Source: Pararge aegeria (taxonomy: Eukaryota > Arthropoda > Insecta > Lepidoptera > Nymphalidae). Taken from it: a DNA stretch of 64,000 nt. Positions 44,540 to 54,363 of the stretch are shown piece by piece (position 1 is the stretch's first letter; each line of letters opens with the position of its first letter). The notes below the pieces were generated by a model, which was not told where the DNA came from, did not search any database, and was given only the letters and a program-made list of their open reading frames with translations. The stretch spans positions 4,340,001 to 4,404,000 of the forward strand of contig NC_053184.1 of NCBI RefSeq assembly GCF_905163445.1, written 5' to 3'. The translations under genes and the position numbers were made by a program.

Positions 44540-45690
44540 TCTCTGGAGTGTTTAATCAGTTATCATTTTATCGATTTCTCCGTATCGTATATCCGTATAT
44601 CCGGTTTTATAATCTGCCGTAAGCCTTTAGGCAGCAGTTAACAGAAGCAGAATTTTTCGTGTGTTTGAATTTAACATTCTTACCTAACTGCAAAGTTAAT
44701 GCATCTTTGTTATATGAATTCTAATTCCCATGCTACATCATTTTGTTTTATTAATTGGTCTGCTTGGTACATTTCCATACAAGTTTCGGTAATAAGAAGC
44801 TTCGCCGGTCGTGTCGCATATTTATGGTCGAAAAGGTCTAAAGAGTTTAACCTGCGTCTACGTTACCCAGACTCCAGATCAAACCAGTGGATATTATGAT
44901 GGGAGCGTAATTTGCTAGCTACCGAGGACGCAAGCCTAACGTTTGGTTTGACCTAATCTTAATAGTATCACAGCAATAGAGCGGTCTGCTTTCCCAGATT
45001 TCGATCGCGAGCATTTACCACATTTTACTCTATATTCTTTAAAATTGAATAACGATCCATCACATTTAATAGCATTATGTCGCTTGCTACAAATCTTTTG
45101 TTAAAGTTGCTTCAAAGAAGAGATTTTATTTCGAGATACCATTCCACTGATCGATTGTCATGTTATCTTTATTTTGTATAAAAATGTAAGAAGCCCGTTG
45201 AATGAATGCTCTTTTATATTATTGTACTAACACGGACGTTTCTTAATATAAAGAACTAGATTTAGGGTTGTGTACTAAAAATAAGCGTCACAGCTCTGTT
45301 TTTTGTTGTCATTATTATTACTTTTAGTTCTGTTGGTGTTTTTTTTATTCATTAGTTAGTTGCTGTCAATAAAGGTTTCATTTATGTTTTTTGTAATTAC
45401 TCGAATCCCGTATCCCGGTCATCCCGTAGAGTTGAATGGTGATTATTATTAATCTCTAAACCAATAATGTAAGCTACTTTTCAAAATAAGGTTATGTGAG
45501 CAAGCTACCAAACTTAATGTATGTCGGTGTCTCTTTAAAAAAGTAATGAAGAAAAATTTTATTGATATAAAAATGAAATAACTCAAAATGATATTTATAT
45601 TACATTTGTTAAGACGAAGCTAACCGACTAAATCAGGGGTAGGCAAGACAAATTAGAATCCTAAAATACATACACAGATACATCTTGACT
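44540..45690. other. no recognisable gene
   Basis: Short frames only. Nothing supports an exon or a named repeat. Confidence 0.4.
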
Positions 45691-45704
45691 ATAGAAGCTC
45701 TTAA

Positions 45705-45926
45705 ATATTGGATATAACAATTATTTTATATATTAGACTTAACAATTATTAATTGTAAAGTCAACATCTCCTGAGGATGCTCTGGTTTAGGAGCAAAACG
45801 TGCGTAGAGGGTACATTGCCGAGGATCTGTTTGGTGTGGAGTATACGGATTGAAGTAATTATAAATTACACCATACAGATTTTGCTGCTGTTCGCGGAGT
45901 ATAGCAAATTAAGCTTAATTTTCAAA
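45705..45926 (+). mobile_element. family B element flanked by a 14-bp direct repeat
   Basis: Core ATCTCCTGAGGATGCTCTGG, AACGTGCGTAGAGGGTACAT and the end GGAGTATAGCAAATTAAGCT. ATAGAAGCTCTTAA flanks it at 45691-45704 and 45927-45940. The left terminal arm is absent, so it is truncated at one end yet cleanly duplicated at the target. Confidence 0.8.
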
Positions 45927-46039
45927 ATAGAAGCTCTTAACACATCTTCTATCTATAACTATTTTCAATGCCATCATTTAAAGCAATCTCTGGAAAATAG
46001 CAAGATATAATAATGTCGATTAAACATTTCTTTATCTAC

Positions 46040-46230
46040 TTTTCCTGCTTTATTCGAAAATACATGATTCGCAAAAGTTACCGGTATTAAATTGTTCCTA
46101 AGGCAACCGACTGATTGATTGCGATATTCAAATTTGAATAATATAAACCACAACTCTGTTTCAAACTAAGATAATAAACAGGAAGATAAATAGCCAAAGT
46201 ACAATAGTTTGCTTGGGATTTATACCTTAA
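46040..46230. repeat. repeat family M, copy 1
   Basis: GACTGATTGATTGCGATATT, CAACTCTGTTTCAAACTAAG and AGGAAGATAAATAGCC follow the order seen at 47835-48070. Confidence 0.5.
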
Positions 46231-46518
46231 GGTACACTAAAACTTGTTTAATTTAGTTACTGTGCTAGTTTTGTTACCATTATAATTAGTTTTTACAACT
46301 ATTCATCTGGTTACCTTGGTACTTCTTCTAATACTTAGATGTTATTTCATACTAGGGAAATTCACCGTTCTGTTCTAAAAGATTTATTTGGAAGAGTTTG
46401 ATCCAGAAAATATACTTAGGTTCCAAACCACACCTTTCTACCATCTAACTCCCAATACAAAAGTTACGTTGTTGATATTCCACGAGGTCGTATGAAGCGC
46501 TCTTCTTCCTAGTTTCTA

Positions 46519-46687
46519 CTGACGGCCGATTGGCGTGGTGGGCAGGTACCCTGCTTTCCGAGTCCATTGGGCTCGATTCCCACAACTGAAAAACGTGTTT
46601 GTGGTGGCAATTTATTTTTTTCAGTGTCTGGGTGTTTTTTTGTATATTATAAGCATTTATGTATATAATTCATAAAAATATTCACCA
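46519..46687 (+). mobile_element. tRNA-derived SINE, family A, tail missing
   Basis: TGACGGCCGATTGGCGTGGT, box B GGGCTCGATTCCC, AACTGAAAAACGTGTTTGTG, TCAGTGTCTGGGTG. It stops at CATAAAAATATTCACC; the final third is absent. Confidence 0.75.
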
Positions 46688-46924
46688 AAGATTCAAAATT
46701 ATACTTCCTGTCGCTAAGCGCTTTAAACGATACGTTTTTTTAAAAATATAATATAGAGTAGCACTGCTTATTTTAAGCGATCATGTGGTTTAAAGGGCAA
46801 ATTTTCACAGGAAAGGCTAATATTATTAGTTTATTTTGCTAAAATTTCATGAAGATTTGCTCAATATTATCGTTGGTAGAGGAAATAACTCCTCAGCGGA
46901 ATATATCCCTTTCTTAAGAATTCT

Positions 46925-47405
46925 CGAAACGTTATGAGCCAATTATTGGTGATAGTGTTTTGTTTCAGACTAGAGAAGACGAAAAGAATAACAGCTGCAT
47001 TTGGAAACGGTATGTCAACCACAAAAGGATGCCACCGTTCACGGCGTCTTGCTGTTCTGTGGATGAATGGTGCCGGAGGAACAAGGTTATGCAGTTCCTG
47101 GGCACACTTGCCAAAGTATATCCTTTAAAAAACCGCCAGGCAGGCAACATTACGTCAGTGCTGTAAGCTGTGTAGTTTCTCCTAAGTAAGGGATTCATTG
47201 CATTAAGGCTTCAGTCTGGTACTTGGCAGATCCATCTCACAGGTGACTACAGTACTCCATGCTAGTTTGGATTTGAGCCTGGTAAAGTGTAAGAAGTTGT
47301 CCCGTCGTGAAATACCGCTTAACCTTGTTAAGGATGCCAAGTTTTTTATAACTTTCGAAGTTAGAACAAAGTTGTGCTCTCTCCATGTACAAGAAAAAAT
47401 TAGTT
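46925..47405 (-). pseudogene. LINE reverse transcriptase C-terminal remnant
   Basis: Minus-strand frames, with shifts and stops between them, encode LNKVKRYFTTGQLLTLYQAQ, then IQTSMEYCSHL and, further on, NLVPPAPFIHRTARRRERWH, PFVVDIPFPNA. The YKAQ...MEYCSHLW and PPAPF(L/I)HRT(S/A)R patterns are typical of the region after the reverse transcriptase thumb in LINEs of the Jockey/R1 type. The plus-strand splice-like TTTTGTTTCAG and GTATGT inside it are coincidental. No tail is seen downstream. Confidence 0.7.
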
Positions 47406-47489
47406 TTTCCTCTTGGATTATCTAATTATCTAGTGTGCACTCTGATTGGCTCGCCATTTTTCAGATCCTCCTGATGTGAGATGGTCCTG

Positions 47490-47710
47490 ATGTTTATTGG
47501 AAAACCATGGTATATAAACAGAGCAACACTTTTCAGGGCATCATGAGGCGTAGGTGTTCAATTCAGTTATTACACCGGCACCCACGTTTTTCAGACCCCT
47601 ACAGAGCTTTACAACAATGCTTGTATAACGGGAGAAATAAACATGGCTATAGTACTGACCCAGACGAGCTCTGTCACAAAATTTTACAGTTATTCCCAGA
47701 TTGACTACTA
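47490..47710 (+). repeat. dispersed repeat family R7
   Basis: ATAAACAGAGCAACACTTTT, GAGGCGTAGGTGTTCAATTC, TTACACCGGCACCCACG and GAGAAATAAACATGGCTATA match the family order. Confidence 0.6.
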
Positions 47711-47834
47711 GTCTATTCCCAAGTTTCTAGCTCTAACTCCCAAGTGTCCTGGTCGTGGTTTATGAAGCATGTTATTTTTATTTTACAATGTGTATTTTGC
47801 CTGTGTCCACAGTATTCATGTTGCTAAACTCCTC

Positions 47835-48070
47835 AAAATATTTATTTGTAATCAATCACTCTTTGTCACATTTTCCTAACGGTTGCCAGAAGTAAATAAA
47901 TCTTTTGTAAAAGTTTCCCTCGATGGGATGGTATTATTCATGAGAATGCCAGGTGGCTGATCGATTGCAATATTCAGGTTTACACTGGGAATATAAACCT
48001 AGAACGTTGTTTCAAACTTCTATAATGTATACAAGGAGATGAATAGCCGGGGCGCTATCCCAAACATTGT
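47835..48070. repeat. repeat family M, copy 2
   Basis: CACATTTTCCTAACGGTTGC, TAAATCTTTTGTAAAAGTTT, GGTATTATTCATGAGAATGC and GATCGATTGCAATATTCAGG link copies 1 and 3. Confidence 0.55.
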
Positions 48071-48194
48071 GCATTGTTGTTTGGAAATTTAATATTAGAG
48101 ATAGGTTTCAAACAAAATAAGAGGTGATAGATTAGTGGTGGTGGTGGACTTCGGTCTTGCTATTGATAGAACCAAGTTCTTGCTGTAACGGTTA

Positions 48195-48345
48195 GCGAAA
48201 ATATCTCCTTACGATGTTTTCGCTAACTATTAAAGCAAGGGATATTTAAATGCATAAAACACACATAACTTCGAAAAGTTAGAGGTCTATGCCGGGAATC
48301 GAACTCGGTTCCACTATCCGATTAAGCATTCCATCGTAAATAGAT
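48195..48345 (-). mobile_element. SINE family F fragment with inverted repeat
   Basis: CTTCGAAAAGTTAGAGGTCT and GCCGGGAATCGAACTCGGTT are the inverted head of family F. An imperfect 28-bp inverted repeat (48179-48206 with 48212-48239) sits in its body. Confidence 0.55.
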
Positions 48346-48424
48346 AAATATTTACAATGTCGAAATTTTATTTATTGTATTTACAATGTAGAAACCGATA
48401 AGGGGTTTAATATAATAAATATGC

Positions 48425-48690
48425 CGTGTGGTACCGCGTGGTAACGATATTTCAGAAAACAGTTGTCACCAACCTACGTCTTCCCGCAGATGTCATACGA
48501 GGCGATTAAGGCTATATAATCCGTTTTATAGCCTACGGAATGGGCAGCAGCGTCCTCTGTGCTACCACAAACTGCGACCACCCAACTGTCAGCCCAACGT
48601 GGTGATTATGGGTGATTATGGCCTCCCACTGCTAGAGGCTTTTAATCGACCAGTGAACTAGTACAGGCTATTGGTGAAACTTCCATGCTG
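48425..48690 (+). repeat. dispersed repeat family E
   Basis: AACAGTTGTCACCAACCTAC, TACGAGGCGATTAAGGCTAT, GCTACCACAAACTGCGACCA and TACAGGCTATTGGTGAAA match 51225-51440. Contains a short tandem duplication of GGTGATTATG. Confidence 0.55.
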
Positions 48691-49194
48691 ATCCTATAAC
48701 CCTTAAAGCATCAAAAAGCAAAAAATTCCAAAACAGACTAGCTATGATCACATCAATATATTATGTATCTAAGATAACGCAAATCTGACGTGAGCACACA
48801 CTCCTAATGACATCAGTGACCGCAGCGGTTAGTTCAAACTAGCTTATGTCCAATTAAACTAATGAATTGTTATCTAACAGCTGTATAGTTATATGGTAAG
48901 ACGCACATGTAACCTATTCTAATACTCAAGTAAATATTCTATGTGTAGTGTGACCCAGTAGGGATTTAGAGCTTAAACTCAAGCTGGTCCTATACGAAGG
49001 GGCGGGTTTTGGCGATTATTAAAACGTGGTAGTGATATAAACTAGGAACGACGAATTTACATACTTTCCAAGACACGGAGCTGGTACTCCAAATTTCATG
49101 ATGGAAACCTTAAAACTATAATTTTTTGGCCTGACTTGAGATAAGAACCCAAGACCTTGTGATCCATTGTCGATACACAAATGCTCTGAATATT

Positions 49195-49305
49195 CGTCAT
49201 CAGCCTATTAGCGACCCATTGAAGGGCACAGGCATGATCTCTCATATGAGAGAGAGTTTTAGGCCATAGACCCGGCTCGCTGCTACAATGTGGGAGGGTT
49301 AGTTA
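49195..49305 (-). mobile_element. SINE family F, 3' end fragment
   Basis: CATCAGCCTATTAGCGACCC, GAAGGGCACAGGCATGATCT and GGCCATAGACCCGGCTCGCT are the inverted 3' end of family F. Confidence 0.55.
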
Positions 49306-49352
49306 TATCTTACACAGCCAAGGCCTCCTACCAGACCAGACCAGAAAAATTT
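49306..49352 (-). mobile_element. SINE family G, part 1
   Basis: CAGCCAAGGCCTCCTACCAG and ACCAGACCAGAAAAATTTCA are family G body sequence, cut by a LINE and resumed at 49979. Confidence 0.6.
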
Positions 49353-49978
49353 CAGAGAATTGGGTTTGAAAGATAAATTTAAAGATGTCAAAATAATGAC
49401 ACTCTATAGCCAATACATATTTGAAAATTTAATGTATGTTCACAAAAATATATCAAAATTTAAAAGAAAATGTGACTGCAATAATTTGAACGTTAGAAGC
49501 AAAAATAAACTTGCAGTGCAGTACACTAGACTACACAAAATAAGCAATTCATTTAAAGGAAATTGTATACAATTTTACAATAAATTACCGGTTGATATCT
49601 TGGGGATGTCACTAAAGAAGTTCAAAGTTTGTATTAAGCGAAAGCTTATAGAAAAGTCCTATTATAGTATAAAGGATTACGTAAACGATAAAAAAGCTTG
49701 GGTGTAAACAATTGCTCTAACCAGGTTGCTTCTTAAATATTTTCTAATGACAATGTGAGATGGTGATAACAAAAAGAACACCCGGCTAAGTTTGTTGTGG
49801 GCTTCTTCTTAGACCAGGGCGCGACTGGAACCCTCGTAGCTTTAGTTTTAAGTTTACGATTGTAGTTATCGCCATCACTACTCACTGCTATGTACACATT
49901 TTGTATATAATAACGCATCAAAAGTGCCATCAATGTGCCTATTTGAATAAAGAAATATTTGACTTTGACTTTGACTTT
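49353..49978 (+). pseudogene. 5'-truncated Jockey-like LINE (family H), C-terminus intact
   Basis: An open frame (about 49360-49707) encodes IMTLYSQYIFENLMYVHKN, NVRSKNKLAVQYTRLHKI, IQFYNKLPVDILGMSLKKF and VCIKRKLIEKSYYSIKDYVN, ending KKAWV and a stop. This is the C-terminal region of Jockey-group ORF2 after the reverse transcriptase. The 3' UTR has GAGATGGTGATAACAAAAAG, CCTCGTAGCTTTAGTTTTAA and GAATAAAGAAATATT, and it ends in three GACTTT units. It sits inside a SINE G copy; AGAGA at both junctions is probably the target duplication. The open frame and clean tail suggest a fairly young insertion. Confidence 0.85.
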
Positions 49979-50030
49979 AGAGATTATAAATCCCCAAATT
50001 ATCTATGTCGGGAATCGAACCCAACCAACA
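49979..50030 (-). mobile_element. SINE family G, part 2 (head side)
   Basis: AGATTATAAATCCCCAAATT and GTCGGGAATCGAACCCAACC (inverted box B) continue the copy broken at 49352. Confidence 0.6.
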
Positions 50031-50225
50031 ATCAACCCAACCCTACTTAAATTCACAGATTTCTAAAGTTCAGGCCCAATACCAACCTACCGGGAATCGA
50101 ACCCAATATCTTAACACCTGTACTTAATAATACTAACTAGTAGAGCAAAGAGGCAGCTCTCAATAATATACCTTCGTATATTGTAAATACTATCGTCAAA
50201 TAATCGTTTATATAAGCTGCCTTCG

Positions 50226-50400
50226 TCTTACTGAGCTAACGTTATCCTTTTGCTAATATTATTCGGAGGGTTTCCAACTAATTCGGATAAGATAATCCAT
50301 GAAATATTCTCCAATTAGGTTCCTGGATACGTGAATTATGGCTATGAGGAAATATGGGGATTTTATTCAGACTTTAGATGCGAAAACTGCATAGAAATAA
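50226..50400 (+). repeat. repeat family J, copy 1
   Basis: GAGCTAACGTTATCCTTTTG, ATTATTCGGAGGGTTTCCAA, GAAATATTCTCCAATTAGGT and GAGGAAATATGGGGATTTTA occur inverted at 53845-53995. Confidence 0.65.
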
Positions 50401-50754
50401 ATTTTATTTAGGTACAAATTATTGTCTGGTGGAAGACGGGGCGGCACTTAATAGGACTTCTTCCTTGCCCTGCGTGTTTGCCTGTTAAGAGGCGATAGTT
50501 TTCTACTTCAACAGGTAATGTGCTTTGACCGTCAGTAATACCTATAAAGAATAAAACTTATCCTATAGCGCTATATGCAACTTGGTTACTCTAAGCTCAA
50601 TAATCTCTCTTTCACGAGGACATAAGACTGTGTTCAGAAATCTGTCATTAATTACACTGATGACAATGAGGGTGAAAAGCCAATTAGAGAGAAAGAGAAT
50701 TTGTTTATAACTTCTATTAAATCCTGAAAATCTAGAGATTTATTGGAATTCAAT

Positions 50755-50870
50755 CAATCTTGGCCACATTTTCTTAACGCTCGCGGAATAAATCTTTTGT
50801 AAAAGTCTTAACTTAATACCCATCCCGGGTATTATTCATGAGGATACCAACAGATTTATTAATGGAGGTG
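50755..50870. repeat. repeat family M, copy 3
   Basis: GCCACATTTTCTTAACGCTC, TAAATCTTTTGTAAAAGTCT and GGTATTATTCATGAGGATAC match 47870-47945. Confidence 0.55.
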
Positions 50871-51224
50871 CTCGAGTTTACTGTTAAGGTCTATCTAGAC
50901 AGACCAGTGCATTCGGGGTCAGTGCTAGTCAGACAGTCAGTTTTGCGTCAGGGACAGAAATCACTGGTTACATACAATTTGTATGAACTCGTTTAGAGTG
51001 TCCATGTCAAAAGCGTCTAGACCAAACACAGTGTGTGTAATGCTATCTGATTTCTAAAGGCCAGCTTTGCGATGATGGGTAGGTACAAATCGTAAAAACT
51101 ACGAACTATACCTAAATGCTTCGATAGCGATTTCTCCGGTACGTCATTTAAGTTCGATTAGCTTTTCTGATGTTGCAATGGAACATGTCAAACTTAGACT
51201 ATTTTTTACTACCCATATGGCAAC

Positions 51225-51440
51225 GGCAGATCAGAATATAGTTGTCACCACCCGTGGTATCGTACGAGGAGACTAAGGGAATATAACAGAGAACGTGCAG
51301 CAGCCTTCTCAGTGCAACTACTACCATCTACTGCGATCACCAACCCGCGTGCCCAGCATGGTGATTATGGGAAAACCCTCCCAGTGGCCTTAACTTTAGC
51401 AGTGGACCTTTACAGGCTATTGATGATCTATATACATTGA
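51225..51440 (+). repeat. dispersed repeat family E
   Basis: ATAGTTGTCACCACCCGTGG, TACCATCTACTGCGATCACC and TGGACCTTTACAGGCTATTG match 48425-48690. Confidence 0.55.
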
Positions 51441-51749
51441 TGGCAATTCCCCTAATTGTGTAAACACCGATAAACTGCCCTGACCACGGAGAGCCCTGAC
51501 TTTGAAATGTCTGAGTAGACCTTAAATAAGAAGCTGTAGTCTAGATTACGAATATATTCTGAGAATAATAGTAACTGAGATACGGGACGTGCAAAAAATC
51601 CCTCTGAATATATTTTACTTTTGTACTTTGAAACTTGTTATACTTTCGATAAAAATTATAGTACGCGTATATTGAAGTAGCCTGTGATTTTATAGTAATT
51701 CAATATGATAGCATAATCCGAACGCAACTCTCATTTTTTTGTTTTTCTA

Positions 51750-51787
51750 TCAAAAATAAGACAAATGTCGTGTCGTCTTATTTTTGA
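51750..51787. repeat. inverted repeat, 13-bp arms, 12-nt loop
   Basis: TCAAAAATAAGAC at 51750-51762 and GTCTTATTTTTGA at 51775-51787. Confidence 0.85.
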
Positions 51788-51874
51788 AACAACTGAACAG
51801 ATTTTGAAGGAACTTTTAAATACAGTTTATAATGATTATATAAGGAGTAATGTAGTACTACTCATACCTAAAAG

Positions 51875-52026
51875 CAAAAGGACACGGTGCTAGCCTAGTC
51901 CTTAGGGATTCAGTCTTCCAGACCTTGATCGGTTTCTACGTGGCATTATACGGGAACGCTTAATCTCTCGGTGGAAACCAACAGCGAGCGAAGCCTGCTA
52001 CAAGACCAAACCAGAAATTAATTAGA
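51875..52026 (-). mobile_element. SINE family G, part 1
   Basis: CGGTGCTAGCCTAGTCC, CCTTGATCGGTTTCTACGTG, TACGGGAACGCTTAATCTCT and CAAGACCAAACCAGAAATTA; cut by a family B element. Confidence 0.6.
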
Positions 52027-52170
52027 AATGATGAAAATCAAACTTAATTTGCTATACTCCGTGAAAAGCAGAAGAATCGGTATGGTGTAATTTATAATTT
52101 TCAAACAGATCTTCGGCAATGTACCTTCTACGCACGTTTCGCTCCGAAACCGGAGCATCCTCAGGAGATG
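52027..52170 (-). mobile_element. family B element nested in SINE G, truncated
   Basis: GATGAAAATCAAACTTAATT, ACTCCGTGAAAAGCAGAAGA, ACCTTCTACGCACGTTTCGC and CATCCTCAGGAGATGTTGAT. Its far arm is absent and the host SINE lost about 30 bases at the junction. Confidence 0.7.
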
Positions 52171-52230
52171 TTGATCGAACCCAGAAGCTCCCACTCATAA
52201 GACCACAGTGCTAACCACTTTAATCAAACC
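52171..52230 (-). mobile_element. SINE family G, part 2 (head)
   Basis: ATCGAACCCAGAAGCTCCCA and ACCACAGTGCTAACCACTTT are the inverted tRNA-like head, continuing 51875-52026. Confidence 0.6.
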
Positions 52231-52899
52231 CATATGTAAGAATTACAATTCTGGAACAAGACGTCAAAAAGTATGAATATAATACTGCTTTAAGCCATCA
52301 TAGTAAAACCCAAGATAATATATCAAAATACAAAACAGGAGCCAAAAGCATCTCTACTAACTGATTGATACACAAAGTTTTTGATCCAGTTTTTAGATGA
52401 CAGTGAGTCAATAAGTTACACAGTAGTGCTTTAGCAGTTCGCACAATATCTATCAAGCTATCAACTGCATGTGACGTGATACTCTTACAGTTCGACTTCC
52501 TTTTCACACTAAAGTGTTAACGCTGATGCATAAAAGGGAGGTACTGAGTACCGTTTTGTAGAACTGTGGTAGGCTTTCACGTGACGACAAGCGTGATTTA
52601 TTACACACGATTCAAGAGCATTGAAATATCAAGTGGCGCAGAAATGTATACGGTGAACCGGAGAGCGTAGGTTGACCTATTTGCGATAGTATAATGGTCG
52701 CAGTTCGAAACAGAACAAGGTTTTCTTAATGAAATCACTGGTTGAGCCGAACATATCGCGTAACAAACAAATAGACACTTCTACATTTTTAATAATATGT
52801 ACACAATTTCATTATTATAATGGATATTTGAACACATTCAAACGGTAATAAAGAAAAATTGGTAATTTCTTTTCTCAAAGATTTGGAATGATACAACAT

Positions 52900-53175
52900 C
52901 AGGCAGTTTTGATGACATCTCTGACACATTGATGATTGCTGCGTTCGTATGAGTGGAAGTCCCAGGTAGAACCCGGTTTCGAGTTATTTGGGAGCTTATA
53001 GCTTCTTGTCTTGAGGAGATTTGGTCCGTTGTTAGTTACCACCTTACCGACGAAGACGTGTTGCCTAGCGATTAAGCGTTCCGATACCAAGATACCACGA
53101 AGAAACCGATTAAGGGTTTGGTTTGTTTCTAACTGCCATATACCTAACAGTATCATACCACCTGATTGCAATCAA
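52900..53175 (+). mobile_element. tRNA-derived SINE, family G, near full
   Basis: Head remnant CGTATGAGTGGAAGTCCCAG with a decayed box B (GGTAGAACCCGG); body TTAGTTACCACCTTACCGAC, GTTGCCTAGCGATTAAGCGT, CGAAGAAACCGATTAAGGGT. The A-rich end is lost. Confidence 0.65.
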
Positions 53176-53844
53176 TCAATAAGTAATAAGTCCACTAACT
53201 TAAAGTGAAATAATAAATGTATCAAAAAGGAAAATTATGTCTTAAGTATTGAAATTGAATTTCGAGGCAGTCGTGTCTATTTAATTTGCAACTAGCGTAG
53301 TCGCTAAGTAGCGTAATGGAGTGCAACTATTTATTAAAAAACGTAAAAAGACCGAAACGTTGTAACGAGCATTTGTTACCAACTAAATGCCAAACAAAAC
53401 TTCATGCTTCTACAAATAATGAAGATCAGTGTTCTGGGCCTAGTAAATAAGTCTGAGTGCCACATTATTTGTCAGTCTGTATACGTAATACAATGGTTCC
53501 CCGTGACTTCGTTTGTGTATATCTTCTTATCCTTCCCCACCCAAATTTTCATCCTTTGACACACCATGTCGCATCGCCTACTTGTTGCTACACTCCTATG
53601 GAACGAAGCATGAAGTGAAATAGCCCTTCACTTTCCTTAAGAATGGGACTATTGATACAAAAAATATTTATCGAAGTCAACTAGTAGTAGTTCTAGAGAT
53701 TACAGCATTGCAACGAACAAATAGAATAAGAAATTCTTCACCATTACAGGTATTTTCAAGAAAAATAAAAGATGTCTCATGATGCACCATTAATGAGTAA
53801 GATTTATTGTAAATCCTATGCATTTTGCACAAACAAAGTCGGTA

Positions 53845-53995
53845 TAAAATTCCCATATTTCCTCGTAACCATTATTCATGTATCCAGAAACTTAATTGGA
53901 GAATCTTTCATGGAATATCCAATCTGCATTAGTTGGATCCCCGCCGAATAATAATTACAGAAGGATAACGTTAGCTAAATAGGAGGAAAGCAGAT
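53845..53995 (-). repeat. repeat family J, copy 2 (inverted)
   Basis: CCCATATTTCCTCGTAACCA, GTATCCAGAAACTTAATTGG, GTTGGATCCCCGCCGAATAA and AGAAGGATAACGTTAGCTAA are the reverse of 50226-50400. It ends just before the LINE at 54001. Confidence 0.65.
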
Positions 53996-54001
53996 CATAG
54001 A

Positions 54002-54021
54002 ATAATAATAATAATAATATT
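54002..54021 (-). repeat. AAT microsatellite end of the LINE
   Basis: About six AAT units on the plus strand close the element on its 3' side, as in CR1-group LINEs that end in short repeats rather than poly(A). Confidence 0.7.
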
Positions 54022-54278
54022 TGTTTATTGTTCAATAAAACATAGGTACAGTTTACATTACATCTGCACAATAGGTATAACTTATATTAATGTTAAAATT
54101 AACACGGATATACAGAAATCAACTGTCCCTAAGCTAGGTATAAACCTGTGTTATAGGCGACAGTGCTCTCCTTATAAATATGGCTCTTAAAACAAGAAAA
54201 AAATAAAGATATCAATTCGCAGGTAACGCTGGAAATCATATTTGTACTAGGTTACATGTTTTGAACGTTTTATACATA

Positions 54279-54349
54279 TGTGTGTGGGTGTGTGTGTGTG
54301 TGTGGGTGTGTGTGCGTGCGCGTGTGTATGTGTGTGTGTGTGTGTGTGT
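54279..54349. repeat. (TG)n/(CA)n microsatellite in the LINE 3' UTR
   Basis: An impure TG repeat with TGGG, TGCG and TATG interruptions, about 70 bp, immediately downstream of the ORF2 stop when read on the minus strand. Alternating purine-pyrimidine sequence can form Z-DNA. It may have grown after insertion. Confidence 0.9.
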
Positions 54350-54363
54350 AAAATATTACCGAA

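Noticed and set aside
46962..47012. Apparent mini-exon: TTTTGTTTCAG acceptor, then a 41-base segment, then GTATGT donor
   Set aside because: The opposite strand here encodes a LINE ORF2 C-terminal remnant (NLVPPAPFIHRTARRR), which explains the sequence better.
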